Notes under the pieces: generated by a model
Database searches by the model: none
Told to the model about the DNA's origin: nothing
The model's input: only the letters and a program-made list of their open reading frames with translations
Part shown: positions 8,519-17,274 of the stretch, piece after piece
Position numbering within the stretch: position 1 is the stretch's first letter
How the letters are laid out: every line of letters begins with the position of its first letter
NCBI RefSeq assembly: GCF_013761175.1
Contig: NZ_JACDUR010000007.1
Span: 356,915 to 420,914 of the forward strand
DNA: 64,000 nucleotides
From: Nonomuraea soli
GTDB taxonomy: Bacteria > Actinomycetota > Actinomycetes > Streptosporangiales > Streptosporangiaceae
Direction: 5' to 3'
Program-made: the position numbers and the translations under genes

Positions 8519-9959
8519 GCGTGATCGCCGCGGCCAGGCACGCCAGGGGTACGGCGGGCAGCACGTAGCGGTAGTCGAACTCCGCGGTCGCGGCGGGAGC
8601 CAGGAGCAGCCCGAAGGCGGCCAGCCAGGGCAGCGCGACCGGCCCGCCCAGCCGCCGCCAGCGCCTGGCCACGCCGTACAGGCCGATCAGCATGATCGGC
8701 GCCAGCATGATGCCGCGCAGGAAGAACCAGTCCTGGTAGACGTCCATGAACGTCGCCCAGGGCTGCTTGGTCTTGGTCTCTGGCGGGCCCTGCTCGTACA
8801 TGAACGCGTCGGTGTCGGCCCGCCCCTGGTACGTCGACCAGACCTCCAGGCGCGCGGGCTGGTCGGGACGGAACTCGTACTGGTTGAACGTCTTGGCGTC
8901 GGGGAACTGCGGCCGCCCCCAGTGGAAGGAGCGCAGGAAGTCGGTCGCCACCACGCGCAGGTAGTCGCCGGGCTGAGCCATGATCGCCCGCTTGGCGAAG
9001 CGGCCGGCGATCTCGTTCTTGAACTCGTCGAACTTCTTGCCCGGCCAGCGGTGCAGGATCTCGCTGGCCGTGCCGTCGTCGCGGCCCTGGCCCTGGCCCC
9101 ACAGGTACCACTGGGCGTACGGCTTGCGCTGCTCGACGTCGAGGCACATCAGCGCCAGGTCGAGCTCCTTGCGCGGGTCGATCTCCATCTTCTTGCAGTC
9201 GGCGAACACGGCGGTGCGCATGTAGAGGATGAGCCCGTCGCTGTAGGTCATCCCGAACTTGCCGTTGTCGGACCTGAACCAGGCCATGTAGCCCAGCACC
9301 GGCAGCGCGCAGGCGATCACCATGGCCACGATCGGCTTCCAGCCCACCCGCTTGACCAGCAGGTAGAGCACCACGAGGCCGAGGATGGCCAGGCCGATCG
9401 ACCGCGTCAGGGCGGTCACCGCGAGCATGAGTCCCACGGCCGCGCCGATGCGCCACGTCAGCTGCTCGCGCCACAGGACCAGCGTGACCACGCCCACCAC
9501 CAGCAGGGTGAACATGGAGTCGGACATCACCAGCTGTTCCATCTGGATCTGGTAGGCGTCGAACAGCACGGGCGCGGCCGCCAGCGTCGCGCCCCAGCCG
9601 GGCAGGCCGAACCTGCGGCGCAGCAGCAGGTAGACGAGCACCGCCGTGGCCAGGCCCATCAGGTGCTGGGTGAACACGACCAGGGTGAGGCTGCTGAACG
9701 GCTTGAGCAGGAACAGCCACAGGCTGTAACCGACCGGTCGGATGACGTCGGCGCGCGGATGCAAAGCAACGTTTACGTATTGATACGAATCGTTGAACCA
9801 CATCGCCGGGCCGTACCCGAACATGGTGATGAGCCGAAGGATCGCTCCTACGGCGAAGGCCGCCACAAACACTCGGTTATGCCGAAGAAACATCCGGATC
9901 CGTAGGCTTCGGCGCGGTGTTGAGTGATTGACGGCGGATTGATCCGCGACACTCACCAT
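8469..9959 (-). CDS. Integral membrane GT-C-like glycosyltransferase / hypothetical membrane protein
   Basis: About 496 residues from ATG 9959; ATG 10022 gives 21 more. Around ten membrane helices. The first loop contains WFNDSYQY, where an Asp follows helix 1 as in GT-C enzymes that use lipid-linked sugars, and helix 2-3 carries IRPVGYSLWLFLLKPF. A roughly 120-residue soluble loop (SDNGKFGMTYSDG to MYEQGPPETK) precedes the final helices. A substrate cannot be assigned. Its convergent overlap with pmt and divergence from a polyprenyl-hexose synthase suggest a role in the same cell-surface glycosylation (inference). Start uncertain, no good ribosome site. Confidence 0.7.
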   Translation of the reverse strand: MVSVADQSAVNHSTPRRSLRIRMFLRHNRVFVAAFAVGAILRLITMFGYGPAMWFNDSYQYVNVALHPRADVIRPVGYSLWLFLLKPFSSLTLVVFTQHLMGLATAVLVYLLLRRRFGLPGWGATLAAAPVLFDAYQIQMEQLVMSDSMFTLLVVGVVTLVLWREQLTWRIGAAVGLMLAVTALTRSIGLAILGLVVLYLLVKRVGWKPIVAMVIACALPVLGYMAWFRSDNGKFGMTYSDGLILYMRTAVFADCKKMEIDPRKELDLALMCLDVEQRKPYAQWYLWGQGQGRDDGTASEILHRWPGKKFDEFKNEIAGRFAKRAIMAQPGDYLRVVATDFLRSFHWGRPQFPDAKTFNQYEFRPDQPARLEVWSTYQGRADTDAFMYEQGPPETKTKQPWATFMDVYQDWFFLRGIMLAPIMLIGLYGVARRWRRLGGPVALPWLAAFGLLLAPAATAEFDYRYVLPAVPLACLAAAITLRPRSAATSAPTTPSE

Positions 9960-10058
9960 GCCCACAAGGATGCCAGGCGTTTCGCGGACTTGACCCGAGC
10001 ATCTGGGGGCAGAGGGCATCATGGTTGGCTGGAAGAGTCATGACCGGAGGGTTAAAGC

Positions 10059-11276
10059 GTGGAACTGACGGTGGTCATGCCCTGCCTCAATGAGGCAGAG
10101 ACCATAGAAGTCTGTATTCGCAAGGCTCTGGCCTGCATGGAAGAGCACGGCATCGACGGCGAGGTGCTGATCGCCGACAACGGCAGCACCGACGGGTCGC
10201 AGCAGCTCGCCCGTGACGCAGGGGCCCGCGTGGTCCACGTCGACGAGAAGGGCTACGGCAACGCCCTGATGGGCGGCATCCGCGCGGCACGCGGCAAGTA
10301 CGTCATCATGGGCGACGCCGACGACTCCTATGACTTCACGGCGTTGCTCCCTTTTGTGGAGCAGCTGCGCGACGGCGCCGACCTGGTCATGGGCAACCGC
10401 TTCAAGGGCGGCATCAAGCCGGGCGCCATGCCTCCGCTCCACCGCTACCTGGGCAACCCCGTCCTGTCGTTCATCGGGCGGTTGTTCTTCCCCAGCGCCA
10501 TCGGTGACTTCCACTGCGGCCTGCGTGGCTTCCGCCGTGACTCGATCCTGCGCCTCGGCCTGCAGACCGGCGGCATGGAGTTCGCCTCCGAGATGGTCGT
10601 CAAGTCGACGCTGCAGGGCCTCGACGTGCGCGAGGTGCCCACGACCCTCTCGCCCGACGGCCGCTCCCGCCCGCCGCACCTGCGCTCCTGGCGCGACGGC
10701 TGGCGCCACCTGCGCTTCCTGATGCTCTACAGCCCCAAGTGGCTGTTCTTCATCCCCGGCTTCGTGCTCATGGTCGTCGGCCTGGTGGCCGGCACCGCGC
10801 TGACCTTCGGCCCGGTGCGCATCGGCGAGCTCGCCTTCGACGTCGACACCCTGGTCGGAGCGTCCGCCGCGGTGGTCATCGGGTTCCAGGCGATGTTGTT
10901 CGCCGTGTTCACCAAGGTCTACGCCGCCGAGGAGGGCTTCCTGCCCGAGTCGCCGCGCATCCGCAAGCTGGTGAGCATCGTCACCCTGGAGAAGGGCCTG
11001 GTCGTCGGCGGCCTGCTGGCCCTGGCCGGCGTCGTCGGCCTGGTGATGTCGCTGGTGCACTGGCAGGTGCGCAGCTTCGGCCAGCTCGACCCGCGCGAGT
11101 CGCTGCGCATCGTCGTGCCCGCGGCGACCGCGCTGATCATGAGCTTCCAGACCATCTTCGCCGCGTTGTTCGTCAGCATCCTGGGCATCCGGCGCACCCG
11201 GGAGTCGTCGATCGACGTGGCCGCCAAGGCCGCCGAGGAGGCGGCCGAGAGGGTGACGCGCGAGCAGCGCGTCTGA
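10059..11276 (+). CDS. GT2 family polyprenyl-phosphate hexose synthase-like glycosyltransferase
   Basis: 405 residues from GTG 10059 with GGAGG 8 nt upstream. Catalytic domain about 1-240: LTVVMPCLNEAETIE, IADNGSTDGS and the metal-binding GDADDSYDF. The C-terminal 180 residues hold four membrane helices. The family (DPM/DPG-like) moves mannose or glucose from GDP/UDP to polyprenyl phosphate. It is therefore a natural donor-maker for the two Pmt enzymes next door, although RfbJ-type homologs also supply other surface polymers. A strong intrinsic terminator follows at 11296-11333. Confidence 0.85.
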   Translation: MELTVVMPCLNEAETIEVCIRKALACMEEHGIDGEVLIADNGSTDGSQQLARDAGARVVHVDEKGYGNALMGGIRAARGKYVIMGDADDSYDFTALLPFVEQLRDGADLVMGNRFKGGIKPGAMPPLHRYLGNPVLSFIGRLFFPSAIGDFHCGLRGFRRDSILRLGLQTGGMEFASEMVVKSTLQGLDVREVPTTLSPDGRSRPPHLRSWRDGWRHLRFLMLYSPKWLFFIPGFVLMVVGLVAGTALTFGPVRIGELAFDVDTLVGASAAVVIGFQAMLFAVFTKVYAAEEGFLPESPRIRKLVSIVTLEKGLVVGGLLALAGVVGLVMSLVHWQVRSFGQLDPRESLRIVVPAATALIMSFQTIFAALFVSILGIRRTRESSIDVAAKAAEEAAERVTREQRV

Positions 11277-11295
11277 TCCTTCGCACTCTCGCACT

Positions 11296-11333
11296 CGCCG
11301 AGGAGCCCCCGGTTTTCCGGGGGCTCCTCGGCG
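11296..11333 (+). terminator. Intrinsic terminator after GT2 gene
   Basis: Perfect 17-bp stem (arms 11296-11312 and 11317-11333) with a TTTT loop, followed by TTTATC. It lies 19 nt after the GT2 stop and is the clearest terminator in the window. Confidence 0.9.
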
Positions 11334-11461
11334 TTTATCAACTTGTTAGCCGATCTCCCGTCCGTTTTGTCACTCTTTACGAAGAAGTGGACCTTATGTT
11401 CTCTAAGTCTTAACTGTGTGTCCGCTGTGAACCGCGGGCCGAATCACCACTGGAGTTACCT

Positions 11462-12760
11462 GTGCGCAAGCGCGCCCTCGCTTCCCTGCTCGCCGCGACC
11501 GCCGCCACCACCGGCGTCGTCATCCCCGCCGCCTTCGCCGCCCCGGCCGGCGCCGTGGTCCAGGCCGCGCCCACGGTGGACGAGCTGCGGCTCGCGCTGC
11601 GGGCGGCCATCCGGGCCGCGGACAAGGCGGAGGACGCCTACCGTGCGGCCCAGGAGCTCTACGTCGCGGCCGACGAGAAGGCCGACGCCGCGAAGGCCCT
11701 GGCCGCGCAGGCCCGCGACGAAGCGAACCGGCTGAAGGGCGTCTACGAGGACGAGCTGACCGAGAAGGCGGCCGCCCACGCCGCGATCCCCGGCCTTGAG
11801 AGCGCCGTGACGGAGGCCCAGGCCAAGCTGGCGGCAGCCGAGAAGGCGCTCGCCGAGGCCACCCCCGAGCAGGTCGAGCAGGCCACCAAGGACCGCGACG
11901 CCGCCAAGGCCGCCTTCGACGCCGCCGTCGAGGCGCTCAGCGCCGGCAAGGTTCGCTTCGAGGAGGCCGCCGAGCGCCTGCCCGGCAAAAAGGCCGCCTT
12001 CGACGAGGCCGACGCCAAGGCCACCACCCTCGAGGGCGAGGCCGTCCCGCTGTGGACCGCCGCTCGTGACCTCGAGGCCGAGGCCGACCGCCTCAAGGGC
12101 CTGTGGGCCGAGGCCGAGAAGGTCGTGACGGAAGCGCAGAAGGCCCTCGACGCCGCCCTGTTCCCCGTCAAGATCTCCTACATCGACGTCGACGACGCCG
12201 CCATCCGCTACCCCGGCAAGAAGACCGGCGTCGACATCACCGTCTACACCAAGACCGACGACTCCGACGCTGACGTCACCTGCGGCGGCTACACCTTCGA
12301 CCTCGACGAGACCGTCTCGGGCGTCTTCGAGGGCGGCATGTGGGTCATGCCCGGCGCGCCGAACAAGGCCACCTGCGGCGTCGTCGTGCGTAACAGCCAC
12401 GGCGTCACCGCTTCGTCGAGCTTCACCTACGACCTGCAGCGTCACGCCCGCATCGTGTCCCTCAACGCCGGTCCCGAGCCCGTCCGCAAGGGCAAGCGGA
12501 TCACCGTCACCGGCGTGCTCCAGGGCACCAACACCACCGGCACCGCCTACGGTCACCTCAACGGCGGCTGGGTGAGCATCCAGTTCAGGAAGAAGGGCTC
12601 CACCACCTGGAGCACCCTCGGCGGCATCACCACCAGCGGCAAGGGCAACTTCAGCCGCGCCTTCACCGCCAAGGCGGACGGCACGTGGCGCGCGGTCTAC
12701 GGCGGCGGCTGGGCCTTCACCAAGGCCACCAGCGGCAGCGACTACGTCGACGTGCGCTAA
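11462..12760 (+). CDS. Secreted coiled-coil protein with C-terminal Ig-like region
   Basis: 432 residues from GTG 11462. Signal peptide with LASLLAATAATTG core and cleavage near AFAAPAGA. Residues about 40-240 are an almost unbroken Ala/Glu/Lys-rich helix with heptad character (LAAAEKALAEATPEQVEQAT). The remainder is beta-rich and resembles Ig/bacterial surface domains, with a Cys pair (VTCGGYTFD, ATCGVVVRN) that could form a disulfide, and a final GTWRAVYGGG block often seen in actinobacterial extracellular proteins. No enzyme motif. It has its own AT-richer upstream region (11337-11461) after the terminator. Function unknown; an extracellular stalk or wall-associated protein is my reading. 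Confidence 0.8.
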   Translation: MRKRALASLLAATAATTGVVIPAAFAAPAGAVVQAAPTVDELRLALRAAIRAADKAEDAYRAAQELYVAADEKADAAKALAAQARDEANRLKGVYEDELTEKAAAHAAIPGLESAVTEAQAKLAAAEKALAEATPEQVEQATKDRDAAKAAFDAAVEALSAGKVRFEEAAERLPGKKAAFDEADAKATTLEGEAVPLWTAARDLEAEADRLKGLWAEAEKVVTEAQKALDAALFPVKISYIDVDDAAIRYPGKKTGVDITVYTKTDDSDADVTCGGYTFDLDETVSGVFEGGMWVMPGAPNKATCGVVVRNSHGVTASSSFTYDLQRHARIVSLNAGPEPVRKGKRITVTGVLQGTNTTGTAYGHLNGGWVSIQFRKKGSTTWSTLGGITTSGKGNFSRAFTAKADGTWRAVYGGGWAFTKATSGSDYVDVR

Positions 12761-12809
12761 CCCGCACATGCGGCCATGCGCGGAAAGACACCCCGATAGG
12801 ATTTCCCGC

Positions 12810-14348
12810 ATGGCCGCCTACTACGTCTCGACGCCGATCTACTACGTCAACGACGCTCCTCACCTGGGTCACGCGTACACCACGGTGGCGGGCGACGTGC
12901 TCACGCGCTGGCACCGTCAGCGCGGCGAGGACGTGTGGTACCTGACGGGCACCGACGAGCACGGCCAGAAGATCATGCGTACGGCGGAGGCCAACGGCGT
13001 CAGCCCGCAGGAGTGGTGCGACAAGCTCGTGAGCGAGGCGTGGAAGCCGCTCTGGGAGCACCTCGAGATCGCCAACGACGACTTCATCCGCACCACCGAG
13101 CCGCGCCACACGCAGCGGGTGCAGGAGTTCGTCCAGGACCTCTACGACAAGGGCGAGATCTACAAGGGCAGCTACACCGGCCCCTACTGCGTGGGCTGCG
13201 AGGAGTACAAGGCTCCCGGCGACCTGCTCGAGGGCGACCTGTGCCCGATCCACAAGCGCCCGGTCGAGTGGCTCGAGGAGGACAACTACTTCTTCAAGCT
13301 GTCCGAGTACGGCACGCGCCTGCTGGAGTTCTACGAGGCCAATCCCGACTTCGTCCAGCCGGCGAGCGCCCGCAACGAGGTCGTGCAGTTCGTGAGATCC
13401 GGCCTGCAGGACCTGTCGATCTCCCGCTCCAGCTTCGACTGGGGCATCAAGGTGCCGTGGGACGACAAGCACGTCATCTACGTGTGGATCGACGCCCTGC
13501 TCAACTACGCCACCGCCGTCGGCTACGGCGCCGACCAGGCGAAGTTCGACCGCATCTGGCCGGCGAACGTGCACCTCGTGGGCAAGGACATCCTGCGCTT
13601 CCACGCCGTGATCTGGCCGGCGATGCTCATGGCGCAGGGGCTGCCGCTGCCCGGCCGGGTGTTCGCCAACGGCTGGCTCATGGTCGGCGGCGAGAAGATG
13701 AGCAAGTCCAACCTGACCGGCATCTCGCCGCGCCAGCTGACCGAGCACTTCGGCGTCGACGCCTACCGCTACTACTTCCTGCGCGCGATCCCGTTCGGTC
13801 AGGACGGCTCGTTCTCGTGGGAGGACTTCACCGCCCGCTACACCTCCGAACTGGCCAACGACTTCGGCAACCTGGCCTCGCGGGTGGCGGCGATGGTGGG
13901 CAAGTACTTCGACGGGGTGCTGCCCGCGGGCTCCGACGAGTCGCTCGCCGGCCCGCTGAGGGAGGCCGTCGAGAAGGCCGACCGGGCGATCGGTGAAGAC
14001 CTCGACTTCTCCGGCGGCCTCGGCCACATCTTCGACTTCGTGCGCAAGGTCAACCTCTACCTGTCGGAGCAGGAGCCATGGAAGGTGGCCAGGGACACCT
14101 CTCCCGAGGGCCAGGCCAAGCTGGCGTCGATCCTCTACGCCGCGGCCGAGTCGCTGCGGGCCATCGCCGTGCTGCTCAACCCGGTGATGCCCGCGACCGC
14201 CGAGAAGTTGTGGCTCTCGCTCGGCGCTGAGGAGCACCTGGGCGCGTTGCCCGCCCAGAAGGTGCACGAGGCGGGCCGCTGGGGTGTGCTGCCCGAGGGC
14301 GCCACGATCACCAAGGGCGAGATCCTCTTCCCGCGCCTGGAGGGCTGA
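12810..14348 (+). CDS. metG: Methionyl-tRNA synthetase
   Basis: 512 residues from ATG 12810. Class I synthetase with the HIGH motif as HLGH (18-21) and GEKMSKS in the second half of the Rossmann fold. The connective-peptide zinc knuckle shows CVGCEEY and CPIH. The length fits the short form without the C-terminal EMAP/tRNA-binding domain. It ligates methionine to tRNA-Met. The stop is 2 bp from tatD, indicating an operon. Confidence 0.97.
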   Translation: MAAYYVSTPIYYVNDAPHLGHAYTTVAGDVLTRWHRQRGEDVWYLTGTDEHGQKIMRTAEANGVSPQEWCDKLVSEAWKPLWEHLEIANDDFIRTTEPRHTQRVQEFVQDLYDKGEIYKGSYTGPYCVGCEEYKAPGDLLEGDLCPIHKRPVEWLEEDNYFFKLSEYGTRLLEFYEANPDFVQPASARNEVVQFVRSGLQDLSISRSSFDWGIKVPWDDKHVIYVWIDALLNYATAVGYGADQAKFDRIWPANVHLVGKDILRFHAVIWPAMLMAQGLPLPGRVFANGWLMVGGEKMSKSNLTGISPRQLTEHFGVDAYRYYFLRAIPFGQDGSFSWEDFTARYTSELANDFGNLASRVAAMVGKYFDGVLPAGSDESLAGPLREAVEKADRAIGEDLDFSGGLGHIFDFVRKVNLYLSEQEPWKVARDTSPEGQAKLASILYAAAESLRAIAVLLNPVMPATAEKLWLSLGAEEHLGALPAQKVHEAGRWGVLPEGATITKGEILFPRLEG

Positions 14349-14350
14349 GC

Positions 14351-15199
14351 ATGCTCCCCGACGCGCCGGAGCCGTTGCCGGTCGAGGTGTTCGACAGCCA
14401 CTGCCACCTCGACATCATGGTCGGCAAGCGTCAGGCCTCCTCGGGGGATCCGGTGGCGCAGGCCGCCCAGGCGGCCTCGGCGACGGTCGCGAGCGTGCTC
14501 GACGAGGCGCGCCGTGTCGGGGTGACGAGGCTGGTCACGATCGGTTACGACCTGCCGTCCTCGCGCTGGAACGCCGATCTGGCCGAGCTCCACCCCGACA
14601 TCTACGCGGGCGTGGCGATCCATCCGAACGAGTCGTTCGCCTCGACGGCCGAGGTGCTCGCCGAGATCGAGGAGCTGGCGGGCCTTCCGAAGGTCAGGGC
14701 GGTGGGGGAGACCGGGCTCGACTACTACCGCGACTGGGCGTCCAAGGACGATCAGCACGCCAGTTTCCGCGCCCACATCGAGATTGCCAAGCGCACCGGC
14801 AAGGCGCTGGTGATCCACGACCGTGACGCGCACGACGACGTGCTCGCGGTGCTCCGTGCCGTCGGCGCCCCCGACGTCGTGGTCTTCCACAGCTTCTCGG
14901 GCGACGCGGAGATGGCCAAGCAGTGTGCCGAAGCCGGATACTTCATGTCGTTCTCCGGGCCGGTGACCTACAAGAACGCCGGATATCTCCGTGAGGCCGC
15001 GGCTGTCGCGCCTGCCGAGCTGATCCTGGTCGAGACCGATGCGCCCTATCTGCCGCCGGTCCCGCACCGGGGCAAGCCGAACGCTCCCTACCTGATCCCG
15101 CTCATCGTGCGTTGCCTGGCCGAGGTCAAGCAGATGCATCCCGACGAGCTCTGCCGGGCCATCACTGCCAACGGAAACACCGCCTTCGGTAGTTGGTGA
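14351..15199 (+). CDS. tatD: TatD family metal-dependent DNase
   Basis: 282 residues. TIM-barrel hydrolase with DSHCHLD near residue 15, GETGLDYYRD, IHDRDAHDD, FHSFSGDAEMA and VETDAPYLPP, supplying the metal-binding His/Glu/Asp set. The family has 3'-5' exonuclease and AP-endonuclease activity on damaged DNA. It starts 2 bp after metG. An N-terminal insertion (about 30-55, Ala/Gln-rich) is common in actinobacterial members. Confidence 0.93.
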   Translation: MLPDAPEPLPVEVFDSHCHLDIMVGKRQASSGDPVAQAAQAASATVASVLDEARRVGVTRLVTIGYDLPSSRWNADLAELHPDIYAGVAIHPNESFASTAEVLAEIEELAGLPKVRAVGETGLDYYRDWASKDDQHASFRAHIEIAKRTGKALVIHDRDAHDDVLAVLRAVGAPDVVVFHSFSGDAEMAKQCAEAGYFMSFSGPVTYKNAGYLREAAAVAPAELILVETDAPYLPPVPHRGKPNAPYLIPLIVRCLAEVKQMHPDELCRAITANGNTAFGSW

Positions 15200-15278
15200 C
15201 CATCTTTTCGTGATCTGGTTGTGACTCTGAGTAGTCGGCAACTAGCGTCTGGCGCTCTACCGTGCGTGGAGGTGCCAG

Positions 15279-16130
15279 ATGGCCGGAAGCAGACGCAAGC
15301 CGCGTCCCCGCTGTCCATGGTTGTCGCCGTGGGCGTGGACGGCCTACGGCGTCGCCGCCCTGATTCCCGTCGTCGTTTTGTCCGTCGCGAACCTGGGCAA
15401 GCAGGTCGAGCTGGTCATCGACCAGCAGACCGTGGCGATGAGCACCTTCTCCGACACGGTCTACGACCTGCTCGACGAGGCGGACGTCTCGGTCGGGCCG
15501 AACGACTACGTCAGCTCCTCCGGCATGGACGAGGTGGCCGACGGCTCCCGCATCGTGGTGCGGCGTGCCAGGCCCGTGACGCTCGTCGTCGACAGCCCGC
15601 CGGAGGCCCCGCCCGTGGCGTCCATCGGGCATCTGTCGGCGTCCGATGGGGGCACGATGCCGGTTTCGGAGCCGGCCGAGCGCCGGGTCCAGGTGGTGGA
15701 GGGCGACGACCGCAAGATCGTCTACACCACCGGGAACACCGTGCGGCAGGTGCTTCAGGAGGAGGGCGTACGGCTCGGGCCGGGCGACCGGGTGACGCCG
15801 TCGCTCGACAGCTATCCGCCCCGTGGTGTCGTGATCAAGGTGGAGCCCGCCCGCCCCGCGCGTGCCGTACCCGCCGGGGTGGCGGAGCTGAACTGGGCGG
15901 CGCTCGCGAGATGCGAGTCGCACGGCAACCCGAAGGCGGTCAACGCGGCGGGCGGCTATTACGGCATGTACCAGTTCAGCCTGCCCATGTGGAAGGCGGT
16001 CGGCGGCACGCGCCTGCCGACCGCCTGGCCCGAGGCCGAGCAGACCTACCGCGCGCAGCTGCTCTACCAGCGTGTGAGCGGGCGCTGGCAGGGCCAGTGG
16101 CCCCAGTGCGGGGCCCAGTTGTTCAGCTGA
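15279..16130 (+). CDS. Resuscitation-promoting factor-like transglycosylase with DUF348 repeats
   Basis: 283 residues from ATG 15279 with GGAGG 6 nt upstream. A membrane anchor lies at about 20-42, followed by two DUF348 (ubiquitin-like) repeats (about 45-100 and 135-185) and a C-terminal Rpf domain from 195: LNWAALARCESHGNP with catalytic Glu, GYYGMYQFSLPMWKAVGG and a terminal QWPQCGAQL. The two Cys flank the fold as in RpfB. Unlike RpfB I see no G5 domain between the DUF348 repeats and the lysozyme-like domain. It cleaves peptidoglycan to permit growth resumption. A possible sigma-70 promoter is TTGTGA (15219) / TAGCGT (15243), spacer 18. Confidence 0.9.
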   Translation: MAGSRRKPRPRCPWLSPWAWTAYGVAALIPVVVLSVANLGKQVELVIDQQTVAMSTFSDTVYDLLDEADVSVGPNDYVSSSGMDEVADGSRIVVRRARPVTLVVDSPPEAPPVASIGHLSASDGGTMPVSEPAERRVQVVEGDDRKIVYTTGNTVRQVLQEEGVRLGPGDRVTPSLDSYPPRGVVIKVEPARPARAVPAGVAELNWAALARCESHGNPKAVNAAGGYYGMYQFSLPMWKAVGGTRLPTAWPEAEQTYRAQLLYQRVSGRWQGQWPQCGAQLFS

Positions 16131-17274
16131 GCGTGGCGCCGAACTCCGCGCCCTTGCCGGGCCGGAACGTCTCCTCCTCGTCGGCGTTGCGCCCGTACAC
16201 CGCGATCGCTCCGTACGGCCCGCGGTCCGGCGCCCCGACGACCAGCCGGTTGCCGCTGAAGGCCACCGCGGCGCCCAGCCGCCCGTCGCTGTCGGTGACG
16301 TCGAGGGTACGGTCGCTCCTGCCCGGTCCCACGATCCTCACCGAGCCCGTCGAGGCGATGCCGATCGCCAGCCGCCCGTCGGGCGAGGCGGCCAGCGCAC
16401 CGGCCGACTGCTGCCGCAACGTGCTGGTCTGCTTGAGCGCCGCGTCGAAGAACCGCACCGTGCCCTCCACCGGAGCGCTCACCGCCAGGCCCACGGAATC
16501 GGAGTAGGCCAGCGCGTAGCCGAACCGCGAGCCCGCCTCCAGCTCCTCCGGCTCCCACTTCGTCGCCGTGATCTTCGCCGCCGTCACGTCGTTGATCAGC
16601 GTGATGGAGCCGGTGTCGAGCAGCCCCTCGCCGACCTGCTTGCCCGCGCCGTCGTTGTTCTCGTACGGCACGCCGACCGCCAGGCTGCGGCCACGCGTGA
16701 ACTGCAACGCCCAGCCGTACTGGTCACCCGCCTCGCCGTTGCCCGGCACGTCGGCCATCTCCTGCGACAGGCGCCTGAGGTTGTCGGCGGTGCCCGTGTA
16801 GATCGCCCCCTGGTCCTGGGTGTCGGCTTCGTCCTCGTACGGCGCGCCGATCGCGATCAGGCCGTCGCCTGCGGAGACGGACCAGCCGAAGTGGGCGTCC
16901 TGCTGGGGGCTCGGGGCGATGAGCTTCCTGGGCGGCCGCGTGCCCCCGCCGTACAGGACATAGACCGCGCCCGCGTCGCGGGCGCCGTTCACGTCGGCGT
17001 ACGGCGCGCCGACCAGGACGTCGGCACACCGGTCCCCGTCGAGGTCGGCGACCTCCGCCGACCAGCCGTACCCGTCGCCGGCCGCCAGCTCGGGGCTCGG
17101 CAGGGCGACGAGCTTGTTGCCCGACAGCAGGTGGACCGCGCCGGGACCGGCGAACGGGTCGCCGATCGCGGTGTGGTCGGTCTCGACGGGCGTGGTGCAC
17201 GCGACGGCGGCCGCCTGCGGCCCGGTGACCGTCAGGCTCGCCCCCGCAATCAGCAGCGCCAGCAGATGCCTCAC
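16123..17274 (-). CDS. Secreted FG-GAP/integrin-alpha-like beta-propeller protein
   Basis: 383 residues from GTG 17274. Short signal peptide (HLLALLIAGASLTVTG) with cleavage near AAAVACT. The body is made of FG-GAP blades: GDGYGWSAEVADLDGDRCADVLVG is a full repeat with a Ca-binding DxDxD loop, followed by GWSVSAGDGLIAIGAPYEDE, YGWALQFTRGRSLAVGVPYEND, FGYALAYSDSVGLAVSAP and a last GAAVAFSGNRLVVGAPD. The start codon overlaps the kinase stop as GTGA, so it is translationally coupled to the kinase. It converges with the rpf gene (8-bp overlap). An extracellular sensor or adhesion role is likely but unproven. Confidence 0.82.
   Translation of the reverse strand: MRHLLALLIAGASLTVTGPQAAAVACTTPVETDHTAIGDPFAGPGAVHLLSGNKLVALPSPELAAGDGYGWSAEVADLDGDRCADVLVGAPYADVNGARDAGAVYVLYGGGTRPPRKLIAPSPQQDAHFGWSVSAGDGLIAIGAPYEDEADTQDQGAIYTGTADNLRRLSQEMADVPGNGEAGDQYGWALQFTRGRSLAVGVPYENNDGAGKQVGEGLLDTGSITLINDVTAAKITATKWEPEELEAGSRFGYALAYSDSVGLAVSAPVEGTVRFFDAALKQTSTLRQQSAGALAASPDGRLAIGIASTGSVRIVGPGRSDRTLDVTDSDGRLGAAVAFSGNRLVVGAPDRGPYGAIAVYGRNADEEETFRPGKGAEFGATLS

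Noticed and set aside
15200..15278. Looked for a c-di-AMP (ydaO-type) riboswitch before the rpf gene.
   Set aside because: The gap is only 79 bp and lacks the conserved riboswitch core; a simple promoter fits better.
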